A stretch of DNA of 14,189 nt from positions 603 to 14,791 of the forward strand of contig DCUA01000128.1 in the NCBI GenBank assembly GCA_002329675.1, read 5' to 3'. Made by a program: the position numbers and the translations under genes. A model generated the notes under the pieces. That model saw nothing but the letters and a program-made list of their open reading frames with translations, searched no databases and had not been told where the DNA came from. Source of the stretch: Firmicutes bacterium UBA1426 (GTDB lineage: Bacteria; Bacillota; Clostridia; Peptostreptococcales; Anaerovoracaceae). This document shows, piece by piece, positions 7,508 through 14,189 of the stretch. Numbering within the stretch: position 1 is the stretch's first letter; every line of letters begins with the position of its first letter.

Positions 7508-7524
7508 GATTTATTCTGCTGTTG

Positions 7525-7533
7525 TGGTATAAT
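7525..7533 (+). promoter_or_regulatory. Extended -10 promoter for the dikinase-like operon
   Basis: TGGTATAAT is a perfect extended -10 element (TGn + TATAAT, hexamer at 7528-7533). The -35 position 17 nt upstream reads ATGGAT, a poor match, as is common for extended -10 promoters. Transcription should start near 7540, about 30 nt before the ATG at 7572. Confidence 0.65.
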
Positions 7534-7571
7534 AAATGCAGATAAATTCCCAAATTGACTGGAGAACAAAA

Positions 7572-10500
7572 ATGGCGGAAGGCTTCTCATCAAAAGCATT
7601 AGAGGCAAACCTTGCACGAACACGAGATACAGAAATCGAGATTCCGGAAGAACAGCAGTGGTTTATGGATCTCTCCGGCTCCAAATGGGGCATCAATAAG
7701 CGTACCCGCGAGTTCATAACGGAGCTGAATCACAAGTACAGAAATGATCAATATGTCATCGAGTCCCTCCATAATATCTGCCTGACTGATCTGTGGTTTT
7801 ATAACTCTGCTGAGGATCCCGAGCGAGCGCTTTCTGTTTTGGTAGATATCTTCGAGGGGCTTTTCAATTCCGGGATGGACGATGATGCCAGAGAACTGCT
7901 TATAAAGACGCTGATCAAATTTATGGATCGCCTGGCCAATCTGGAGAACTTTCCGGAAACGATCATTCAACGCTGCATTGACTTGATTCGTGCCACCATA
8001 AACAAGAATGAGTTTCTCTACATCCGTAACTCAGGCTATTTTAAGACATACCTGAACAAAATCGCCCAATTCCCGACCTTTACCAGGGCCCTGACAGAAC
8101 TGACAGCGGATCTGCTGCTGCGTTGCATCGAATACTGGGAGTCCACTTCAAGAGCAGATGAATGGTTCCATGAGAAAAGACATCTGTTTCATCAGATGGA
8201 TGCGGGCACAATGAAAGAGATCGGTAAACCATTCTTTGAAAAGCTTCGTGAGAGCCTGGCTCAGGCAGATGACTGGAAAAAAGTCAGTAACCTGATGTTT
8301 TACAATGACATATCCAATTACTTCCGCAGCTTCACCGAGCGATTCGATTCCTATTTAGAGACGATCTACTATATTTACTACCTGCTGCGGTTGCCGGGCA
8401 TGTCTCATTTGAACGACCATCTGCTTTACGATATGAACCGCAACCTGCGCAGCGTTTTCAAAGAACTGGACGAAGACGACGTTACCGGTTTTCTTGACAC
8501 GATCATGGAGCAGTTCAAGGAACTGAATACAGAGCACGGTGGCACTGTTCTTGACTGCATTATCACTCTGGGAAGAGAGGTCATCGATACAAAAGATCAG
8601 GCCATTATAGCCTATTTCATAAAGGGTCTTGTGAAGCTGGGCTTTCATTATCCCGGTTCCATCACACTGAACAGCGATTGGCAGATCCGGGTCAACAGGA
8701 ACCACGTAAAGAATATCCGTGTGTGGCTTGAACTCATAGAGTACGCGCCCTCTGAGATGAGAGAACTGTTAGCTGCCCTCATCGTAAATCTTAAACTGGG
8801 TGGGATATTCATATCGGATACGGATCTGTTTCAGCGGGATGTTACGCAACTTCTCAATGCGGATATCGGGCCGGTATACCGGGAGATGAAGCAACTGGCC
8901 AAGATATTTCCTGTCTATTTCAGGGATATCGGTGCAGAAGGCAAGCTTCGTGAAATCTCAACGGCCATCGACGAGCTGTCCATGCGCAAAGACAGGCTGA
9001 TTCATTTCCTTAGAAAGCAGACGCATACAGAAAGCAATAATACACACATCCTGTTGAGCAGGAAGATCATCGAATACTGGTATGACGGTGAAAAAGAACA
9101 GCTTAGGGATCTGGTACCCGAGGATGTCTACAACTGGCTGGATCAGGAGAATGAGTGGTTTGTCTCTGTTCATGAAATAATGAGGGAACTCTGTGCCAGG
9201 ATGCACGCTACTCTGCCGGAACTCCTTGCTACAGAGATCGATGATATCGAAGCCGGCCTTTCCACAATATCCGAAGGCAATAAACGGGATAAGAAAAGGG
9301 TTCTGTATATTTTTCAGGTCCACACACTGCTTACTGAAAAATACTCTCTGGAATCCGAAGATGTGCTCTCTGTTCTGAGGGGCAGCGGACTTTGCTCTGA
9401 AGAGGACCTTGCAAAACTCCAGGATGATCTGGAAAAGGGCAGGCTCAAGGACGCCATTCTTCAAATCTTTTCGTTTATGAGCCAGCTAAAGGAGATCATA
9501 CTGGATCCCAGACAGAGCGAGGCTCTGGAGAACATTTATTATAAGCGCCATATTGCAGCCGGCATCCCTTCCATGTACGGTCAATACATCGAGCCCAAGT
9601 TCGAGGCCCTTGGCATGACCTACCGGCTGGAAAAAACGGCTTCCAAGCTCATGGTGGAGCTTTTGAATACCATTAATCCCGAATACATTACTGCCAAGAC
9701 CTTTCGCCACATCCTGGATGTGCTGGAACTGTTCCGCATTGGCCTGGAACTGGATGGGATATACAACCAGGGGCTCAACTCCCACCTGGATATGCTGAAA
9801 TTCAGCCTGACCTCTCCCAGCTTCTCTTTGGATCAATACATGAACATCTTCCAGTTCATGGCGCAGGATATCAAGCAGATCATCAATGAATACTTCTTTG
9901 ATGTCTACCAGAATTCACTGAAACGGATTATTCCTCAGGTCTTTCCTGTGCCTGAGAACCAGAGTGAGATAGAGGAAAGGCAGTTTTACTACATCGAATC
10001 AGAGAAGTTCCTGCGGGATAACCTTGCAACTGCTTTTTTAGTGCAGGATCTGGACAACTTCATTACAAACACTTTGGGAAATCTTCGCAGCATGCTGGAT
10101 ACGTACCCGCGCTCCTTTATTGAAAACATGATGACCTATGATCCGGACTTTACGTTCAGCCGGCTGGATCAGACATCGGAGGAGATGGACAATCCTGTTT
10201 TCCTGGGAGCGAAGGCATTTTTCCTGAAAAAACTCATTCAGTACGGCTTCCCCGTTCCTCCGGGTTTCGTATTGACAACGGAGGTTTTCCGGCATAAGGA
10301 TACCATACATGCACATCCTTATATCAGTCATGAATTTGATCGATCGATCCGGAATAATATTAAGGAGATAGAAAAGATAACCGGAAAGAAATACGGAGAC
10401 CCGACGAACCCGCTGTTTTTCTCCGTGCGTTCCGGTTCATCCATCTCCATGCCAGGAGCGATGAAGACATTTTTGAACGTGGGCATGAACGATGAGATCG

Positions 10501-11660
10501 CAGAAACACTGAGCCGGAAAAAAGGTTTCGGCTGGACAGCCTGGGATTGCTACCGCCGCTTTCTGCAGAGCTGGGGCATGGCTTACGGCATCGAAAGAGA
10601 CAACTTCGACCGCATCATGCTGGATCATAAAGACCGCTGGGGAGTAGAGCTGAAGATCCAGTTTACCAATGAGCAGATGAAGAAAATTGCCCAGGACTAT
10701 AAGCGGTTTTTAGAGGATAGAGGGATCGAGATCGAAAAGGATCCTTTCCTTCAGCTGAAGCATGCCATCATCAGTGTTCTGGAATCCTGGTCTTCCAAGA
10801 GCGCCGTCTATTACCGCAATCACATGCAGATCGCAGACGAATGGGGTACTGCGGTTCTGGTTCAACAAATGGCACTGGGGAATCTCTCCTCCAGCTCCGG
10901 AACCGGTGTGGTGTTTACAAACAGCCCCTTTAACGGGCATTCCGGGATCAACCTCTACGGTGACTTTGCTCTGTGCAGTCAGGGTGAGGATGTGGTGGCC
11001 GGTCTGGTCAACACCCTTCCCATCACGGAATACCAAAGAAAGAGATATTATATGGACAGCAGCCTGTCCCTGGAATCCGCATTTCCGCTTATCTATGAGG
11101 CGCTGATCGATTACGCGAAGCAACTCATTGAACAGCATGGATTCGTCCACCAGGAGATCGAATTTACCTTTGAATCGGAGCACCCGCAAGACCTGTATAT
11201 TCTGCAGACCCGGAATCAGAATTTTAAAAAGCAGAAATCGACGACCACCTTTGTGAAGCCGGGGCAGGAGATGAAGCTGGTAGGGCGGGGCATAGGCGTC
11301 AGCAGCGGCGTACTGTCCGGAGTGCTGGCCTTCGACATGAAGGATCTCAAAGTGTTCAAGCGCAAGGATCCAACAAGTAAAGTAATACTGGTGCGACCGG
11401 ATACCGTTCCCGATGACATTCCGTTGATTTTCAACTGTGACGGGTTGATTACCGGCAAGGGCGGAACAACATCCCATGCTGCGGTTGCAGCAGCAGGACT
11501 GGGGAAAGTGTGTATTGTCAACTGTAAAGGGCTCCGGGTGGATGAAGAGGAGAAGGTCTGTATCATAAACGGACACATATTTGGCCCGGGTGACAAGATA
11601 TCCATAGACGGAAATCTCGGCAATGTCTATGAAGGACATTATGAAATACAAACGGAATGA
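7572..11660 (+). CDS. PPDK-like phosphotransferase: large helical N-terminus + ATP-grasp + phosphohistidine domain, no PEP-binding domain
   Basis: The product is 1362 aa. Residues 1 to about 870 are predicted helical and unlike any domain I recognise. From about 874 the protein follows pyruvate phosphate dikinase. The nucleotide-binding start is LGAKAFFLKKL..GFPVPPGFVLT (K881); then come SVRSGSSISMPGAMKTFLN (R953), a GTGVVFTNSPFNG block, QGEDVVAGL, QEIEF (1194-1198) and LQTRN (1211-1215). The swivelling domain has GGTTSHAAVAAAG with the phosphorylatable H1302. The protein ends 60 residues later, where PPDK would continue about 350 residues into its PEP/pyruvate barrel. ATP probably phosphorylates H1302, but the acceptor is unknown; the N-terminus may supply it. 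The ATG at 7572 follows GGAG (7561-7564); an upstream ATG at 7536 lies at the promoter and would fall before the transcript. A GAPDH gene follows after 31 nt. Confidence 0.85.
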   Translation: MAEGFSSKALEANLARTRDTEIEIPEEQQWFMDLSGSKWGINKRTREFITELNHKYRNDQYVIESLHNICLTDLWFYNSAEDPERALSVLVDIFEGLFNSGMDDDARELLIKTLIKFMDRLANLENFPETIIQRCIDLIRATINKNEFLYIRNSGYFKTYLNKIAQFPTFTRALTELTADLLLRCIEYWESTSRADEWFHEKRHLFHQMDAGTMKEIGKPFFEKLRESLAQADDWKKVSNLMFYNDISNYFRSFTERFDSYLETIYYIYYLLRLPGMSHLNDHLLYDMNRNLRSVFKELDEDDVTGFLDTIMEQFKELNTEHGGTVLDCIITLGREVIDTKDQAIIAYFIKGLVKLGFHYPGSITLNSDWQIRVNRNHVKNIRVWLELIEYAPSEMRELLAALIVNLKLGGIFISDTDLFQRDVTQLLNADIGPVYREMKQLAKIFPVYFRDIGAEGKLREISTAIDELSMRKDRLIHFLRKQTHTESNNTHILLSRKIIEYWYDGEKEQLRDLVPEDVYNWLDQENEWFVSVHEIMRELCARMHATLPELLATEIDDIEAGLSTISEGNKRDKKRVLYIFQVHTLLTEKYSLESEDVLSVLRGSGLCSEEDLAKLQDDLEKGRLKDAILQIFSFMSQLKEIILDPRQSEALENIYYKRHIAAGIPSMYGQYIEPKFEALGMTYRLEKTASKLMVELLNTINPEYITAKTFRHILDVLELFRIGLELDGIYNQGLNSHLDMLKFSLTSPSFSLDQYMNIFQFMAQDIKQIINEYFFDVYQNSLKRIIPQVFPVPENQSEIEERQFYYIESEKFLRDNLATAFLVQDLDNFITNTLGNLRSMLDTYPRSFIENMMTYDPDFTFSRLDQTSEEMDNPVFLGAKAFFLKKLIQYGFPVPPGFVLTTEVFRHKDTIHAHPYISHEFDRSIRNNIKEIEKITGKKYGDPTNPLFFSVRSGSSISMPGAMKTFLNVGMNDEIAETLSRKKGFGWTAWDCYRRFLQSWGMAYGIERDNFDRIMLDHKDRWGVELKIQFTNEQMKKIAQDYKRFLEDRGIEIEKDPFLQLKHAIISVLESWSSKSAVYYRNHMQIADEWGTAVLVQQMALGNLSSSSGTGVVFTNSPFNGHSGINLYGDFALCSQGEDVVAGLVNTLPITEYQRKRYYMDSSLSLESAFPLIYEALIDYAKQLIEQHGFVHQEIEFTFESEHPQDLYILQTRNQNFKKQKSTTTFVKPGQEMKLVGRGIGVSSGVLSGVLAFDMKDLKVFKRKDPTSKVILVRPDTVPDDIPLIFNCDGLITGKGGTTSHAAVAAAGLGKVCIVNCKGLRVDEEEKVCIINGHIFGPGDKISIDGNLGNVYEGHYEIQTE

Positions 11661-11691
11661 ATAGGAACCAAGGTTACGAGGAGGAATAAAA

Positions 11692-12945
11692 ATGAACATG
11701 CATTTACCCAACAAGAGAATACTGGGAATCAACGGGATCGGCAGAATAGGGAAGTTAACTCTCTGGAACCATCTCAACCTGAAGCACTACGATGGTATTG
11801 TCATAAATGCAGGCCGGGAGATCGGAAAGAAAATCGACGATATTGTGCAATACCTGACCACGGATTCCACATACGGAACTCTGGACCGCTTTCTCTATGG
11901 ATATTCGGGGAAAAGCTGCGATGTAAAGGTTCTGGATCAATCGGAGTGCATCATCCAGATGGAGGGCATCCCGGTAAGAGTCCTGAGAAAGGCCAGAAAT
12001 CCAAGAGAAATCGATTGGGCGAAAGTCGGAGTACGGGTGGTGGTAGATTGCACCGGAAAGTTCCTGGATCCCACTCTTCCTGCAGATCATCCCAAAGGAA
12101 GTCTGCGTGGCCATCTGGAGGCGGGGGCGGAGAAGGTCATCGCCAGCGCTCCATTTAAGACAGGCAATTCCTCGCAGAAAATGCCGGAAGACAGCGCCAT
12201 GCTCGTTTACGGTGTCAACCACTTCACTTACGATCCCATGAAGCACCATATTCTCTCTGCTGCAAGCTGTACGACCACAGGACTTGCTCATATGGTGAAA
12301 CCCTTATTGGATACGGAGGAGACGGCAAGGATCATTACAGCATCTATGACCACGGTCCATGCGGCTACAAATAACCAAAACATACTGGATGCCCCTCCGG
12401 GAGCGGGCAGCAAGGACCTTCGCAGGAATCGGTCCGTCTTCAATAACATCATTCCCACCTCAACGGGAGCAGCTATCGCTTTAGAGGAAATACTGCCAGA
12501 AATCAAGAGGGTAGGCTTTATGGCAGACTCCATCCGGGTGCCCACCAGCACTGTTTCACTTATTTCCCTGAATCTGACCTTCCGTACGGAACTTAACAGC
12601 AGCGGTGATCCTGTGATCAACCGGGGCTTTATCAATGACCTTTACCGCAAGGCTGCAGCAGGAGCGCAGAAAGGTCTGCTCCTCTACAGTGAAGAACAGA
12701 ATGTATCCACAGATCTGATGGGCAGGGAGGCTGCTGTTGTGATCGAAGGCCATGAGAACCATACGAGGACCGGCTTCCTGTCACTGGATGCTTCTACTCT
12801 CCGAACCTATGGAATTGAAACGACTCAGGACCTGAACCTGCCCGTGACTCATGCCAAGATTTTTGGCTGGTACGACAACGAGTTCGGATGCTATGTAAAC
12901 TGCCTGGGCAGACTAACAAAGTATGTGGATAAGAATTTGATTTAA
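11692..12945 (+). CDS. Divergent glyceraldehyde-3-phosphate dehydrogenase, probably NADP-preferring
   Basis: The product is 417 aa, against about 330-340 for usual GAPDH. The Rossmann motif INGIGRIGK is at 13-21. The catalytic cysteine is C193 in SAASCTTTG, and the partner is H223 in TTVHAATNNQ. IIPTSTGAA, RVPT and WYDNEFG are all present, so the enzyme is probably active. Oddities: the usual CTTNC reads CTTTG; C and H are 30 residues apart instead of about 27; and the Asp that normally selects NAD (IND) is A40 in INAGRE. The usual Leu of DLPHKD is A234 in DAPPGAGSKD. Both changes are of the kind linked to NADP use, as in B. subtilis GapB. AGGAGG (11679-11684) is 7 nt before the ATG. It sits 31 nt after the dikinase-like gene and 24 nt before the LtaS-like gene, so probably co-transcribed. 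Confidence 0.9.
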   Translation: MNMHLPNKRILGINGIGRIGKLTLWNHLNLKHYDGIVINAGREIGKKIDDIVQYLTTDSTYGTLDRFLYGYSGKSCDVKVLDQSECIIQMEGIPVRVLRKARNPREIDWAKVGVRVVVDCTGKFLDPTLPADHPKGSLRGHLEAGAEKVIASAPFKTGNSSQKMPEDSAMLVYGVNHFTYDPMKHHILSAASCTTTGLAHMVKPLLDTEETARIITASMTTVHAATNNQNILDAPPGAGSKDLRRNRSVFNNIIPTSTGAAIALEEILPEIKRVGFMADSIRVPTSTVSLISLNLTFRTELNSSGDPVINRGFINDLYRKAAAGAQKGLLLYSEEQNVSTDLMGREAAVVIEGHENHTRTGFLSLDASTLRTYGIETTQDLNLPVTHAKIFGWYDNEFGCYVNCLGRLTKYVDKNLI

Positions 12946-12969
12946 CAAGTAGTTAACAAGGGAGATAGA

Positions 12970-14189
12970 ATGCCCGCAACACAGTTCAGACATAAGGGAA
13001 TTGGCAGGCTAAAGGAAGCGGTGCGCGGAAACCTGAGTTTGTTATACCTGTTTTTCCCGGCAGCAGTATTTTATATGGAAATCGTTGTGAAAATGGCTTG
13101 TTTTGACGAGACTCCCCCGGAGGCGATTCTGTACACAGGCCTTTTTTCCGTATCCGTAGGATTGGGTTGCTCCTTAATTGCAAGCCTCTTTAAGGCACGG
13201 ACCAATGAAATCATTGCAGGGGTCCTGCTGACTCTGCTGACCTTGGTCTTCATTGCACAAATCGTTTACTTTCAGGTGTTTCGGACTTTCGGGACCCTTT
13301 ATTCCCTCTTTGTGGGAACGGGTGCGATTACAGAATTCTGGTCAGCGACTACCGCGGGAATAAGGGACAGCATGTTATATATCGCGATCTTGCTCCTGCC
13401 CATTTTGTTTTTTCTCTTGTTTGGCGACCGCATAAGGCCAAAGGGAAGGCAATCCCGGGACGCACTATTTTTGCTGGGATTCGGGATGATCGCCTCCTAT
13501 CTGGTTGCTTTTATTCTGATTTTCAATAACAGCGCAGGGATCATGCCTGTGCGGTATCTCTATCGGGAGGCCTTTGTTCCGAACCTGTCCGTTTCTAATT
13601 TCGGTGTGGTGACGACCCTGCGTCTGGATGCCAAGTACCTGCTTTTCGGTCTGGCTGAAGATGGCGACGGGGTTCCCCTCCCGGGCGAGGAGCCGGAAGA
13701 GCCGGAGGAGCCGCAAGAGATCAATTACGGTTATAACATGATCGAGATCGATTTTGATGCCCTAATAGCAAATGAGCCCGATGCAACGATCCGGGATATG
13801 CATGAACACTTCAGTCGGTTGGCAGCCACGAGACAGAATGAATATACGGGCATGTTCAAAGGAAAGAACCTGATCTGGTTCGTAGGAGAGGCTTTTTCAA
13901 CCCTTGCACTGAATGAGAGCATAACCCCGACCCTTTCGCGTCTGGCAAAAGAGGGCTTTGTATTCAACAATTTCTATAATCCCGTATGGAGTGTGTCCAC
14001 CAGCGATGGTGAGTATGTTACGCTTACGGGGCTTATACCCAAATCGGGCCTATGGAGTTTCAAACGGTCCAGTCAGAACTATATGCCCTATGGGTTCGGA
14101 AATCTGCTGACCCCCTTAGGTTACACCTGCAAGGCTTACCATAATCATTATTATAGTTACTACAATCGTCACCAATCCCATCCCAACCT
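12970..14189 (+). CDS. LtaS-like membrane phosphotransferase / sulfatase-fold protein, N-terminal part (runs off the window)
   Basis: The first 406 codons are open with no stop, and the gene continues past the window. AAGGGAG (12958-12964) precedes the ATG. Five membrane segments are visible at about 22-42, 53-74, 81-103, 135-152 and 166-186. They are followed by an extracellular part, matching lipoteichoic acid synthase layout. The start of the alkaline-phosphatase-like domain is clear: NLIWFVGEAFST with metal-ligand E307, ITPTLSRLAKEGFVFNNFYN, and the catalytic threonine T344 in VSTSDGEY (the S. aureus LtaS equivalent is in KTSDAE). Such enzymes move glycerol-phosphate or phosphoethanolamine groups on the outer face of the membrane. 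A Pro/Glu stretch (EEPEEPEEP, 240-248) links the membrane part to the enzyme. The exact substrate cannot be told from this part. Confidence 0.85.
   Translation, partial: MPATQFRHKGIGRLKEAVRGNLSLLYLFFPAAVFYMEIVVKMACFDETPPEAILYTGLFSVSVGLGCSLIASLFKARTNEIIAGVLLTLLTLVFIAQIVYFQVFRTFGTLYSLFVGTGAITEFWSATTAGIRDSMLYIAILLLPILFFLLFGDRIRPKGRQSRDALFLLGFGMIASYLVAFILIFNNSAGIMPVRYLYREAFVPNLSVSNFGVVTTLRLDAKYLLFGLAEDGDGVPLPGEEPEEPEEPQEINYGYNMIEIDFDALIANEPDATIRDMHEHFSRLAATRQNEYTGMFKGKNLIWFVGEAFSTLALNESITPTLSRLAKEGFVFNNFYNPVWSVSTSDGEYVTLTGLIPKSGLWSFKRSSQNYMPYGFGNLLTPLGYTCKAYHNHYYSYYNRHQSHPN

Noticed and set aside
10710..11777. Long open frame (355 codons) on the - strand opposite the dikinase-like gene
   Set aside because: It is antisense to a strongly motif-supported ATP-grasp/phosphohistidine region and overlaps the GAPDH start. 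It shows no family motifs, so it reflects the codon composition of the real gene.
1..14189. CRISPR array, tRNA, rRNA, transposase or phage genes
   Set aside because: I looked for them and saw none. The only repeats are the intergenic ones described and the internal duplication of the gene at 6279-7469.

Overview
The window most likely comes from a Gram-positive anaerobe of the Clostridia/Firmicutes. The evidence is strong AGGAGG-type ribosome binding sites before almost every gene, an uxuA-uxuB-GntR-kdgK-eda catabolic cluster, a lipoteichoic-acid-synthase-like membrane protein, and a PPDK-like enzyme. The species cannot be named from the sequence.

Left part (1-4764, + strand): a hexuronate/mannonate operon. 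It holds the 3' end of mannonate dehydratase (uxuA), a fructuronate reductase of the mannitol-dehydrogenase family (uxuB), a GntR/FCD regulator, 2-keto-3-deoxygluconate kinase (kdgK) and KDPG aldolase (eda). Together they take fructuronate to mannonate, KDG, KDPG, and then pyruvate plus glyceraldehyde-3-phosphate. Spacings are short and a strong hairpin follows eda. The aldolase carries an unusual C-terminal extension of about 65 residues. A convergent agmatinase-family gene (speB, - strand) ends at the same hairpin.

Middle (5691-6278): about 590 bp without a credible gene but full of structure. It has a 30-nt imperfect inverted repeat, a cluster of GAACTA/TAGTTC palindromic repeats, and a 38-nt near-perfect direct repeat that copies the leader and ribosome binding site of the next gene. 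That gene (6279-7469) encodes an all-helical protein built from two ungapped copies of a roughly 150-residue unit, joined by a linker with a CxxCxxC motif.

Right part (7528 to the end, + strand): a likely operon led by an extended -10 promoter. The first gene encodes a 1362-residue protein with the ATP-grasp and phosphohistidine domains of pyruvate phosphate dikinase. It lacks the PEP/pyruvate barrel and has about 870 residues of uncharacterised helical sequence in front. Next is a long, divergent GAPDH (417 aa) with cofactor-site residues suggesting NADP. Last is an LtaS-like membrane phosphotransferase cut by the window end. The dikinase-like protein and its pairing with the GAPDH are the most unusual content here. 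What they do together is not known from the sequence.
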